A stretch of DNA of 37,800 nt, taken from the NCBI GenBank assembly GCA_946480825.1, contig CAMLLG010000036.1:1-37800 (forward strand). The letters are read 5' to 3'. The DNA is from an uncultured Lysobacteraceae bacterium (lineage in GTDB: Bacteria > Pseudomonadota > Gammaproteobacteria > Xanthomonadales > Xanthomonadaceae). The stretch's first letter is position 1, and each line of letters opens with the position of its first letter. The position numbers and the translations under genes are program-made. Under the pieces are notes generated by a model that saw only the letters and a list, made by a program, of their open reading frames with translations, was not told where the DNA came from and ran no database searches. Positions 27,306 through 37,544 of the stretch are shown piece after piece.

Positions 27306-30300
27306 GTGGCCATCGGAATCTTCATCGCAGGGGTGTTGTTCGGCGTCGCACTGGCGGTCTGGCTGCGGCGGTCGCCGCCGTCGCAATGGCCGGATGCGAC
27401 CGGGCACGGCACGCGCCCCGATCAATCCACAGACGCGGTGATCGAAGCCCTGCCCGCACCTGCGGACGCATCCCGGGATGACGCCGCAGCCGCGGAAGAA
27501 ACACCGGCCGACAAGCTTTATCGCCTGCGCCGCGAGATCGAGAACGACGACGGTCGCATCCAGAGTCCCGAGGATCTGCTGCGGCTGCCGCAGTTCAGGG
27601 AGGGCGTCGCGTTGCTCGCGAGCCCCGCGTTCGCGCCGAAGGATCTTCTCGAACTGCTCGAAAGCGACAGCGATGCGTTGGGCTGCATGCTCTACGCCGC
27701 GTTGCGCGAACGCGGCGACATCGATGCCCGGGCGGCGCTGGCCGCGACCTCGTCGCCGGGACGTTTCCAGCTGAAGTTCATGCTGGATTATCTGCAGGCG
27801 CAGGCCGATGCATCGGCCCTGCCCGGGCTGGTGCGGCATCTGCGCGAATGGTGGTACGAACAACCGCCGCTGCGCCAGCGCCTGCGCGAATACCTGTCGT
27901 GGGCGGAAGCGCATGCCCCCGGCTGCACGCCGATGACGCTCGATACGCTGAAGGAGTGGGAACTGGAACAGCTCGCGGACGGGCTGCAGTCGTTCCGTTC
28001 GCCTGTGCTGGAACCCTTCGTCGCTCAGACCAGGGCCGAAATCGCGCTGCGGCGCGAACGCCGCACCCTGGGCGGGGTCGGTCGGCTGTGGGCGCCGCCG
28101 GTCGACACCGGTGCGGGCGCGCCGGGAATCGTCGATCATCCCGAACTCGATCTGCAGATCGGGAAACTCCACGCGATGCTGCAGGCGACACCGGCGGTGT
28201 CGGTGCTGGTCGCCGGCGACCACGGCACCGGCAAGACCGTGCTGGTGGATCGTCTGTTCGCGCGCCTGCACGACGAAGGCTGGCTGCTGTTCGAAGCGTC
28301 GGCCGCCGAGGTGCTGGCGGGCCAGAGCTACATCGGCGAACTCGAAGAGCGGATGCGCGAACTGCTGGTCGCGCTCGACCGCGGGCGCGCGCTGTGGCGG
28401 GTGCAGGATTTCTACGATCTGTTGCACAAGGGCGGCCACAGCCAGGACCCGCGCGGCATTCTCGATCTGCTGCTGCCGGCGATGGAACGCGGCCAGTTGC
28501 GGATGATCGGCGAACTGTCGCCGGCGCAGCTCGCGCAATTGCTGATCGCACGACCGACCCTGCGCCATCTGGTGAAGACCGTGACCCTGTCGTCGCCCTC
28601 GACCGCGACCATGCGCGACCTGCTCGAACGCTGGCGCGATGCGCGCGAAGCGCGGCTCGACACTGCCGTGGCCGATGCGCGCACGCTGGACGAAGCCCAG
28701 CGCATGGCCGCGCAGTATTTCCCCGAGCAGCACGAACCCGGGCGCACGCTGCGGCTGCTGGAGGAATCGCTGCAGGCGGCGATCGCTACCCAGCCGCACG
28801 CTTTGCCGCTGGGCGCGGACGCGCTGCTGCGCGCGATCTCGCGGCGCAGCGGACTGCCGCTCGACGTGATCGACGACCGCCAGAGTCTCGACCTCGACGC
28901 GCTGCGCGCATTCTTCCGCAAACGCGTGATCGGCCAGGACGAGGCGGTGGAATGTCTCGTCGACCGCATCGCGATGCTGAAGGCCGGGCTGGTCGACAGC
29001 GGACGGCCGATCGGCGTGTTCCTGTTCGCCGGGCCCACCGGCACCGGCAAGACCGAACTGGCGAAGACTCTCGGCGAACTGCTGTTCGGCAGCGACGAAC
29101 GCCTGCTGCGGCTGGACATGAGCGAGTTCCAGTCCGACGACTCGGCGTGGCGGCTCACCGAAGTGTCGCGCGACGGCAGCGCGCGCTCGCTGGTCGCGCG
29201 CATCCGCGAACAACCGTTCTCGGTGGTGCTGCTGGACGAATTCGAGAAAGCGCATCCGCGGGTCTGGGACCTGTTCCTGCAGGTGTTCGACGACGGCCGC
29301 CTCAGCGACCGCAACGGCAACGTCGCCGATTTCCGCCACAGCATCATCATCCTCACCAGCAACGCGGGCTCGACCCTGTCGCGCAGCGCCGGGCCGGGGT
29401 TCACCTCGGTCGCGGGCGGCTATTCGCGCGGCGGCGTCGAGAAGGCCCTGTTCGAAACCTTCCGCCGCGAATTCCTCAACCGTCTCGATCGCATCGTGCT
29501 GTTCAATCCGCTCGACCGCACCCTGATGCGCGACATCCTGCACAAAGAACTGCAGCGCGCGATGGGCCGTCGCGGTCTCAGGAATCGGGATTGGGCGGTG
29601 GAGTGGGAACCGTCGGCGATCGAATTCCTACTCGACCGCGGCTTCACCCCGGACCTCGGCGCGCGTCCGCTTCGCCGCGCCATCGAACAGCATCTGCTGG
29701 CGCCGCTGGCGCGCAGCATCGTCGAACACCGCACGCCGCAGGGCGACCAGTTCCTGTTCGTGCGCAGCGCGGGCGAACGGCTGGAAGTGGAGTTCGTCGA
29801 TCCGAATCCGTCGCTGCCGGCCGCCGATGCCGTCGCCGCCGTCGCCGATGGCGATCTGCGCGCGTTCGTATACGCACCGGAAGCGTCTGCATCCGCCGTC
29901 GCCACGCTGCGCGACGCATTCGCACGGCTCGCCGACCAGCTCGCTGCATCGGCCTGGTCGGACGCACGCGACGCCGACTACGCGGCGATGGGCGAGCGCG
30001 ATTTCTGGTCGCGACCCGAGCGTTTCGACGTACTCGACCGGATCGAACGCCGCGATCGCGTCGAGAGCGCGCTCGACACCGCGCAACGTCTGGACGAACG
30101 TCTGGCGCGCGATGGCGCCGACGCCGGTTTCGTCGCCCGCCACGCGCAATTGCTGTGGTTGCTGGAACATGCGGTGGACGCGGTCTCGACGCAGCGGCCG
30201 CAGGACGCGCTGCTGTGGCTCGCCGCGGGCGAAAGCGATCTCAAGCGCGATCCCGCGCGTACCCGGCTGTGGTGGCAGCAGTTGCTGGCGATGTACATGG

Positions 30301-30671
30301 CCTGGGCCGAACGCCGCAACATGCGCGTGCAAGTCCTGGAACAGAACGCAGGCGAATGCCGCGCGCGACTCGCTGTGAGCGGCTTCGGCGCGCTCGCACT
30401 GCTCGAAGCCGAGCACGGCCTGCACGCGCTCGAATACGACGCCGAAGAAGGCGGCACGCGGCGCATCGCCGCGTCCGTGCGCATCGCGCCCGATTGGCCC
30501 GGACGCGCGCGCCCGACGCGATCGGATGCCGACGACGAACTCCGCGTCTGCCGCCGCTATCGCGCCGAGCCCTCGCCGCTGGTGCGCGACAGCGTCCGCG
30601 GCTGGCGCAGCGGTCGCCTCGACCGCGTGCTCGCGGGCGAGTTCGATGCGGTGCTGGCGGACGCGGGGTAA
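27306..30671 (+). CDS. Membrane-anchored Clp-like AAA+ ATPase fused to a release-factor-like domain without GGQ
   Basis: A 1121-residue multidomain protein. Residues 2-20 form one membrane helix with an R-R stop; 21-65 are a disordered linker; 66-260 are helices of no known family. NBD1 (~275-510) has Walker A GDHGTGKT (304-311) and a Clp-type GQSYIGELEERM pore-1 segment, but Walker B reads ALWRVQD (Gln367 where Asp is expected) and the arginine finger pair is missing. NBD2 (~530-800) has Walker A GPTGTGKT (576-583), Walker B VVLLDE (640-645), sensor SNAG, finger Arg726 in FLNRLD and sensor-2 Arg787; its pore loop GYVG is replaced by TEVSRDGSAR. Residues ~865-1121 resemble RF1/RF2: helices DFWSRPERFDVLDRIERR, then LLAMYMAWAERRNMRVQVLE, then a tail VRGWRSGRLDRVLAGEFDAVL, with no GGQ. 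It starts at GTG 27306 after GGAG and follows mutS by 91 bases. Confidence 0.85.
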   Translation: MAIGIFIAGVLFGVALAVWLRRSPPSQWPDATGHGTRPDQSTDAVIEALPAPADASRDDAAAAEETPADKLYRLRREIENDDGRIQSPEDLLRLPQFREGVALLASPAFAPKDLLELLESDSDALGCMLYAALRERGDIDARAALAATSSPGRFQLKFMLDYLQAQADASALPGLVRHLREWWYEQPPLRQRLREYLSWAEAHAPGCTPMTLDTLKEWELEQLADGLQSFRSPVLEPFVAQTRAEIALRRERRTLGGVGRLWAPPVDTGAGAPGIVDHPELDLQIGKLHAMLQATPAVSVLVAGDHGTGKTVLVDRLFARLHDEGWLLFEASAAEVLAGQSYIGELEERMRELLVALDRGRALWRVQDFYDLLHKGGHSQDPRGILDLLLPAMERGQLRMIGELSPAQLAQLLIARPTLRHLVKTVTLSSPSTATMRDLLERWRDAREARLDTAVADARTLDEAQRMAAQYFPEQHEPGRTLRLLEESLQAAIATQPHALPLGADALLRAISRRSGLPLDVIDDRQSLDLDALRAFFRKRVIGQDEAVECLVDRIAMLKAGLVDSGRPIGVFLFAGPTGTGKTELAKTLGELLFGSDERLLRLDMSEFQSDDSAWRLTEVSRDGSARSLVARIREQPFSVVLLDEFEKAHPRVWDLFLQVFDDGRLSDRNGNVADFRHSIIILTSNAGSTLSRSAGPGFTSVAGGYSRGGVEKALFETFRREFLNRLDRIVLFNPLDRTLMRDILHKELQRAMGRRGLRNRDWAVEWEPSAIEFLLDRGFTPDLGARPLRRAIEQHLLAPLARSIVEHRTPQGDQFLFVRSAGERLEVEFVDPNPSLPAADAVAAVADGDLRAFVYAPEASASAVATLRDAFARLADQLAASAWSDARDADYAAMGERDFWSRPERFDVLDRIERRDRVESALDTAQRLDERLARDGADAGFVARHAQLLWLLEHAVDAVSTQRPQDALLWLAAGESDLKRDPARTRLWWQQLLAMYMAWAERRNMRVQVLEQNAGECRARLAVSGFGALALLEAEHGLHALEYDAEEGGTRRIAASVRIAPDWPGRARPTRSDADDELRVCRRYRAEPSPLVRDSVRGWRSGRLDRVLAGEFDAVLADAG

Positions 30672-30811
30672 CGCGGGGCCGCCTGACTGCAGCGGCCTGA
30701 GTCGGGGCGGCAGACGGCGAAAAAGTCTTCGGCCATCTCCACCGGCCGCCGCGCAGGGTCTACAGTGCGACGACACTTCCGCCCGCGTCGGGCGCGCACA
30801 AGGAGACCGCC

Positions 30812-31462
30812 ATGACCGCACTCACCAACGACCTCCTCGCCCAGCTCCAGGGGGCCCCGCTGCAGCAGATTTCGCGCCAGTTGGGGATCGATCAGGGCCA
30901 GGCCGCAGACGCCGTGAGCGCGGCGCTGCCGCTGCTGATGGGCGCGCTGGGCAAGAACGCCAGTCAGCCGCAGGGCGCGGAAGCGCTGTTGGGTGCGCTG
31001 CAGCGCGATCACGCGGGCAGCGGCGGCGATCTCGGCGGCCTGCTGGGCATGGTGCTCGGCGGCGCGCAGAGCCGGCAAACCGACGGCGCCGGCGTGCTCG
31101 GGCACATCTTCGGCGGACAGCAGGCGCGGGCGGAGCAGAGCCTCGGGGCGGCCACCGGCCTCGGCGGCGATCGTGCCGGCCAATTGATGAAGATCCTCGC
31201 GCCGATCGTGATGGGCTATCTCGCCAAACGCATGTTCTCCGGCAACGAAAGCGGCGGCGGACAATCCATGGGCCTCGGCGGCGGCAACCCGACGGCCGAC
31301 ATCCTGGGCGCCGTGCTCGGACAGGAGCGGCAACAGGTGCGCCAGCAGGGCGGTCTGGCCGGCGGCCTGCTCGGCGCGGTGCTCGACAAGGACGGCGACG
31401 GCGATGTCGACCTGAGCGATATGCTGAAGCTCGGCGGCGGCCTGCTGGGCGACAAGCGCTGA
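30812..31462 (+). CDS. DUF937 (YidB-like) protein with a C-terminal EF-hand-like motif
   Basis: A 216-residue glycine-rich cytoplasmic protein. The first ~55 residues (LLAQLQGAPLQQISRQLG ... ALPLLMGALGKNA) are the DUF937 helical repeat, and GG-rich helices LGGLLGMVLGG and ILGAVLG follow. Close to the end, DKDGDGDVDLSDMLK has the spacing of a calcium-binding EF-hand or dockerin-like loop (D-x-D-x-D-x-V-D-L-x-D). YidB-like proteins have no firmly known role. It lies 140 bases after the AAA+/release-factor gene on the same strand; a TACAGT at 30762-30767 could be its own -10 box. No membrane helix or signal peptide is evident. Confidence 0.8.
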   Translation: MTALTNDLLAQLQGAPLQQISRQLGIDQGQAADAVSAALPLLMGALGKNASQPQGAEALLGALQRDHAGSGGDLGGLLGMVLGGAQSRQTDGAGVLGHIFGGQQARAEQSLGAATGLGGDRAGQLMKILAPIVMGYLAKRMFSGNESGGGQSMGLGGGNPTADILGAVLGQERQQVRQQGGLAGGLLGAVLDKDGDGDVDLSDMLKLGGGLLGDKR

Positions 31463-31526
31463 TAGGCCTCACCGCATCCCGGCGGTCGCGAGCGGCGAAT
31501 CATCGCCACAGTCTTCGGCCGTTCCG

Positions 31527-33916
<2,390 letters not shown>

Positions 33917-33939
33917 GCAAACGCAGGATCGGATTCCGG

Positions 33940-33969
33940 AAAGCCGGCGCGCGATGCGCCGGCTTTTTT
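33940..33969 (+). terminator. Rho-independent terminator of katG
   Basis: An 11-bp stem AAAGCCGGCGC/GCGCCGGCTTT with a 5-base loop is followed by a T-run (TTTTTT including the stem end). It lies 24 bases past the katG stop. Confidence 0.92.
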
Positions 33970-34054
33970 CGTCCAGCGATGTTCAACGCCGATGACCGTC
34001 TGCGGGCGACGGCCGCGTTGGTGAGGGTATCGGACGATCACGACAGGAACCGTC

Positions 34055-34870
34055 ATGCCCATCGACTTCTGCCCCGGCTACACCAGCAGCCCGTTCAAGA
34101 CACTGGCGCGCAACTATCCGGGACCGGATGTGTATCCGACCGCCGATTTCCGCACCGAATGGGGCCCGATCTTCCATCGCGGCCGGCTCAACGGCACCGC
34201 GCGCGTGTTGATCATCGGCCAGGATCCGGCGCAGTCCGAGGCCGTGGTGCGCCGCATCCTCGTCGGCAACGCCGGCAAGCGCGTGCAGGGATTCCTGCAC
34301 AAGCTCGGCATCCGCAAGCGCTACGTCATCCTCAACGCCTACGTTTACAGCGTATTCGGCCAACAGGCCGGCAATGCGCACATCGGCGACGCGCAGATCG
34401 CGGAGTATCGCAATCGCTGGATCGCCGGCGTGCTCGACAAGAGCCCGATCGATGCCGTGGTGGCGTTCGGCGGATTGGCCCGCAAGTCCTGGGAGGCTTG
34501 GCTGGATTCGCCCGCGGCCGTCGGTCGCCCGGCCGTGCATTTCGAACATCTGCCGCATCCGACCTCGCCGACCGCAGGCGGCGCGAGCGATGCGCAGGCC
34601 GCTGCGTCCACCGCGACGATGCTGGCGAAGTACAACGCGGCGATCCAGCGCATCCGGCCCTTGCTCGGCGCGACCGACGCCGCCGCCGCACCGCTCTACG
34701 GCAACGCCTTCACCGACGACGATTTGCCGGACATTCCGATGATGGACCTGCCGCCGGGCACGCCGGCATGGATGTCGACAGAAGAAGAGTGGGCCAAACG
34801 TGTCGGCGATACCGCCGCGATCAAACGCCGCACCATCCAGGTCACGGTGCCGCCGGCGGTCGCGCTCTGA
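34055..34870 (+). CDS. Uracil-DNA-glycosylase-like protein
   Basis: A 271-residue protein of the uracil-DNA glycosylase superfamily. RVLIIGQDPAQSE near residues 50-62 is the water-activating GxDP motif; LNAYVYSVFG near 93-102 lies where family members have the N-rich pocket strand; HLPHPTSPTAGG near 165-176 is the H-P-x-S-P DNA-binding loop. The last ~90 residues (PLYGNAFTDDDLPDIPMMDLPPGTPAW ... ) are unlike canonical UDGs and form an extra tail. It does not clearly fit the Ung, MUG or iron-sulfur (family 4/5) types, and I see no four-cysteine cluster. An active glycosylase is likely but not certain. ATG 34055 starts it after the katG terminator. Confidence 0.75.
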   Translation: MPIDFCPGYTSSPFKTLARNYPGPDVYPTADFRTEWGPIFHRGRLNGTARVLIIGQDPAQSEAVVRRILVGNAGKRVQGFLHKLGIRKRYVILNAYVYSVFGQQAGNAHIGDAQIAEYRNRWIAGVLDKSPIDAVVAFGGLARKSWEAWLDSPAAVGRPAVHFEHLPHPTSPTAGGASDAQAAASTATMLAKYNAAIQRIRPLLGATDAAAAPLYGNAFTDDDLPDIPMMDLPPGTPAWMSTEEEWAKRVGDTAAIKRRTIQVTVPPAVAL

Positions 34871-34891
34871 GAACGGCGTCGCGGCATCGAT

Positions 34892-35290
34892 TCAGATCGC
34901 GTCGATGTCGCCCAGAGCACGGATCAGGCGGCGCGCGCGTTTGTCCGGCTTCGTCTCCGGCGGCTGATAGCCCGCGCGCGCCGCGCGCAATGCCGCCAAC
35001 GTCTCCAAGCGACGCGCCTTGGATGCTTCGGATTCGACATAGAGCGTCTGCGCGATCTTCGCCGGCCCGCGCTGGTCGCTGAGCCCGACGACTTCGATCT
35101 CGAACGCCTCCTCGCCGCGCGCGATGCGCATGGCATCGCCCACGCGCACCGTCCGCGACGGCTTCGCGCGTTGGCCGCCGACGTCGACCTTGCCGGTTTC
35201 GATCGCCTGCTTGGCCAGACTGCGGGTCTTGTAGAAGCGCGCGGCCCATAACCACAGATCGAGGCGGACGCTGGCGATGTCTTCGGGCAT
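34892..35290 (-). CDS. hslR: S4-domain RNA-binding heat-shock protein Hsp15
   Basis: A 132-residue protein with an N-terminal S4 RNA-binding domain: RLDLWLWAARFYKTRSLAKQ, then ETGKVDVGGQRAKPSRTVRVGD, in the order typical of Hsp15. The rest is basic and helical (ASKARRLETLAALRAARAGY). In E. coli Hsp15 binds free 50S subunits that carry a nascent chain and helps recycle them. It has no lid or catalytic motif. The gene is on the same strand as the rplS block but the rplS terminator lies in the 106-bp gap, so it is probably transcribed separately. Confidence 0.9.
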   Translation of the reverse strand: MPEDIASVRLDLWLWAARFYKTRSLAKQAIETGKVDVGGQRAKPSRTVRVGDAMRIARGEEAFEIEVVGLSDQRGPAKIAQTLYVESEASKARRLETLAALRAARAGYQPPETKPDKRARRLIRALGDIDAI

Positions 35291-35346
35291 GCGGAACGGT
35301 CGTGGATTGAAGGAATCCGCTTCAGTGTACGCCTGCCGCAAAAGCG

Positions 35347-35371
35347 AACGGCCGCCCAGTGGGCGGCCGTT
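35347..35371 (-). terminator. Terminator of the rpsP-rimM-trmD-rplS operon
   Basis: An 11-bp stem AACGGCCGCCC/GGGCGGCCGTT with a 3-base loop lies 25 bases past the rplS stop; on the minus strand TTTT follows four bases after the stem. It separates rplS from hslR. Confidence 0.8.
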
Positions 35372-35396
35372 GCGGATGACGCGGTTGCGGAGCGGA

Positions 35397-35795
35397 TCAG
35401 CCGGCTTTGGCTTCGCTCTTCGCCTTGGCGTGCATCGACAGATCTTCCTTGATGCGCGCCTTCTTGCCTTCGAGGTTGCGCAGGTAGTACAGCTTGCCCG
35501 AACGGACCGCGCCGCGACGCTTCACCACCACCGATTCGATCGCCGCGCTGTGGGTCTGGAACACGCGTTCGACGCCGTAACCGTGCGAGATCTTGCGCAC
35601 GGTGAACGCGGAATTCAGACCGCCGTTCTTGATGCCGATGACGACGCCTTCGTAGGCCTGCACGCGTTCGCGATTGCCTTCCTTGACCTTGACGTTGACG
35701 ATGACGGTGTCGCCGGGACCGAATTCCGGCAGCTGACGCTGCACCTGTTCGGCTTCGAACTGCTGCAGCAGCGTATTGAGCGAGGGCTTGTTCAT
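35397..35795 (-). CDS. rplS: 50S ribosomal protein L19
   Basis: A 132-residue L19. [35 protein letters not shown] (quoted here as [18 protein letters not shown]) and [20 protein letters not shown] are nearly invariant in the family, followed by [29 protein letters not shown]. It sits at the 30S/50S interface near the 16S penultimate helix. I chose MNKPSL at 35795, which matches the normal N-terminus; an in-frame ATG at 35861 would add 22 residues. It is the last gene of the rpsP-rimM-trmD-rplS operon, 142 bases after trmD, with its own possible promoter in between. Confidence 0.97.
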   Translation of the reverse strand: MNKPSLNTLLQQFEAEQVQRQLPEFGPGDTVIVNVKVKEGNRERVQAYEGVVIGIKNGGLNSAFTVRKISHGYGVERVFQTHSAAIESVVVKRRGAVRSGKLYYLRNLEGKKARIKEDLSMHAKAKSEAKAG

Positions 35796-35875
35796 GGTGG
35801 GCCTGTTGTTGGTGCCGTCGAGCGGCATGTTGTTGCGCGAGTGCACGTGGACCCGCGTCATGGCATGGGGTTGTC

Positions 35876-35909
35876 ATTACCGCCAACGGACGGTAAGCCG
35901 CGCATTATA
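35876..35909 (-). promoter_or_regulatory. Possible rplS promoter and leader hairpin
   Basis: On the minus strand TATAAT (35909-35904) is a perfect -10 box, with no good -35. Some 8 bases later comes TTACCGTCCGTTGGCGGTAA (35895-35876), a 6-bp hairpin TTACCG/CGGTAA. The leader to the rplS start would be about 100 nt. A separate rplS promoter and leader-based control are possibilities, not demonstrated. Confidence 0.4.
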
Positions 35910-35937
35910 AACGGAATTTTCAGCCCGGCGCCAGCGC

Positions 35938-36711
35938 TCAACCCGCTTCGTCGGGAATTCCGGCCGGCCCGGCCTGCTCGGCCATGAAGGCCTCCAACAG
36001 GGCCCGGTCGGCCTTGCTCAGGACGGCCTGGTCGATCAGCTCCGGCCGCCGCAACCAGGTCCGGCCCAGAGACTGTTTACGGCGCCATTTCGCGATCTCG
36101 GCATGGTTCCCGGACAGCAACACCGGCGGAACGCCGCCGAGCGGATGTTCCAACGGCCGGGTGTAATGCGGGCAGTCGAGCAGCCCACCCTCACCCTCGA
36201 AACTGTCCTGAGCGGCCGACTCGGCGTCGTTCAGGGCCCCGGGCAGCAGCCGGGCGGTGGCGTCGATGACCACCGCGGCAGCCAGTTCGCCACCGGAGAG
36301 AACGTAGTCGCCGATCGACAGTTCCTCGTCGACTTCGGCCTGCAGCAGACGTTCGTCGACGCCCTCGTAGCGGCCGCACAGCAGGATCAATCGCGCCTGC
36401 GCGGCCAACTCGCGCGCCTTGGCCTGGGTTAACTGTGCGCCCTGAGGGCTCATGTAGACGACTTTCGCCGGGTGCGGATCTGCAGCGAGGGCCGCCGCGA
36501 TCGCAGCCCGCAGGGGCTCGATCATCATCACCATGCCGGGCCCACCACCGAACGGACGATCGTCCACCCGTCGATAGTTGCCCTCGGCATGATCGCGCGG
36601 GTTCCAGCCGTGGATCGACAGCAAACCACGCTCCAGCGCGCGTCCGACGACGCCATGACCGGCGATCTGAGCGACGAATTCGGGAAAGAGACTGACGATG
36701 TCGATGCGCAT
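35938..36711 (-). CDS. trmD: tRNA (guanine37-N1)-methyltransferase TrmD
   Basis: A 257-residue SPOUT methyltransferase that makes m1G37 in tRNAs. Start [12 protein letters not shown] is invariant in the family; [14 protein letters not shown] is the tRNA/SAM loop; [15 protein letters not shown] and [23 protein letters not shown] (read here as [17 protein letters not shown]) form the knotted SAM site with the catalytic aspartate, and PHYTRPLEH is the catalytic arginine/pro loop region. Length is normal. It begins 16 bases after rimM and is 142 bases before rplS. Confidence 0.98.
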   Translation of the reverse strand: MRIDIVSLFPEFVAQIAGHGVVGRALERGLLSIHGWNPRDHAEGNYRRVDDRPFGGGPGMVMMIEPLRAAIAAALAADPHPAKVVYMSPQGAQLTQAKARELAAQARLILLCGRYEGVDERLLQAEVDEELSIGDYVLSGGELAAAVVIDATARLLPGALNDAESAAQDSFEGEGGLLDCPHYTRPLEHPLGGVPPVLLSGNHAEIAKWRRKQSLGRTWLRRPELIDQAVLSKADRALLEAFMAEQAGPAGIPDEAG

Positions 36712-36727
36712 GGCGTCGCTCGGCGGA

Positions 36728-37240
36728 TCAGAAATCCGCATCCCAATCGACGACGATGCGGCCGCCGTCGAAATCGAGCTCACGGACATAGTCCGGACGC
36801 GCGAAGGGAATCATGCGCTCGCGATCTCCACGCACCACCAGCACGTCATTGGCGCCGTTGGAGAATACGTAAGCGACGGCACCGAATTCGACGCCCTCGA
36901 GATTGACCACACGCAGGCCTTCGAGATCGATCCAGTAGAACTCGCCGTCCTTCGGCGGCGGCAGCGCACCGCGCGTCACGTAGAGCTCGGCCCCGCGCAG
37001 GGCTTCGGCCGCATCGCGATCTTCGACGCCCGGAATGGTGCCTATCAGTCCTTTCGCGCCGGGACGCGCTTTGGCACCGGAGATTTCGCGTTCACGCCCT
37101 TGGGCATCGCGCAGGATCCACGGCTGATAGCGCAGCAGGTTGCCGGCCGGTTCTGTCAGGGATTCGAGTTTCAGTTCGCCGCGCACGCCGAACGCGCCGT
37201 GGATCCTGCCTACCAGGATGCGGCGCGTCGGGTCGTTCAT
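36728..37240 (-). CDS. rimM: 16S rRNA processing protein RimM
   Basis: A 170-residue RimM. The N-terminal RimM domain has [20 protein letters not shown], the family signature; after [18 protein letters not shown] the PRC-like domain follows with [17 protein letters not shown] and ends in [14 protein letters not shown]. RimM helps mature the 30S head and binds ribosomal protein S19. The preferred ATG at 37240 lies 34 bases after the rpsP stop. Directly before the start the mRNA reads CCACCTCCTG, the complement of a Shine-Dalgarno site and not a Shine-Dalgarno site itself, so initiation may rely on coupling to rpsP. Confidence 0.95.
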   Translation of the reverse strand: MNDPTRRILVGRIHGAFGVRGELKLESLTEPAGNLLRYQPWILRDAQGREREISGAKARPGAKGLIGTIPGVEDRDAAEALRGAELYVTRGALPPPKDGEFYWIDLEGLRVVNLEGVEFGAVAYVFSNGANDVLVVRGDRERMIPFARPDYVRELDFDGGRIVVDWDADF

Positions 37241-37274
37241 CAGGAGGTGGCCGCGGCGGGCCGCGGCCGGGCGC

Positions 37275-37544
37275 TTAGGCGGCGGGCGCCGCGGCAACAG
37301 CCGCCTTGGCGGCCTGCTTGTAGAGATCGGCGACCTTGTCGGTCATCTGGGCGCCATGGCCGATCCAGTGCCTGGTGCGCTCGAGGTCGAGTTCGACGCG
37401 CTTTTCGTTACCGGCAGCGATCGGGTTGTAGTAACCCAGGCGCTCGATGTTGCGGCCATCGCGCGAGCTGCGGCTGTCGGTGACGATGATGTGGTAGAAG
37501 GGGCGCTTCTTGGCGCCGCCACGGGTGAGACGGATCTTGACCAT
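37275..37544 (-). CDS. rpsP: 30S ribosomal protein S16
   Basis: An 89-residue S16. [20 protein letters not shown] and the [18 protein letters not shown] segment are the family core; the protein ends in a short Ala-rich tail. It is a primary-binding protein of the 30S 5' domain. First gene of the rpsP-rimM-trmD-rplS operon. The ATG at 37544 is preceded by AGGAAA. The 145-bp spacer to ffh shows no gene. Confidence 0.97.
   Translation of the reverse strand: MVKIRLTRGGAKKRPFYHIIVTDSRSSRDGRNIERLGYYNPIAAGNEKRVELDLERTRHWIGHGAQMTDKVADLYKQAAKAAVAAAPAA

Noticed and set aside
27162..29543. A 793-codon open frame on the minus strand
   Set aside because: It is antisense to mutS and the AAA+ gene and shows no domain; the composition is that of a shadow frame.
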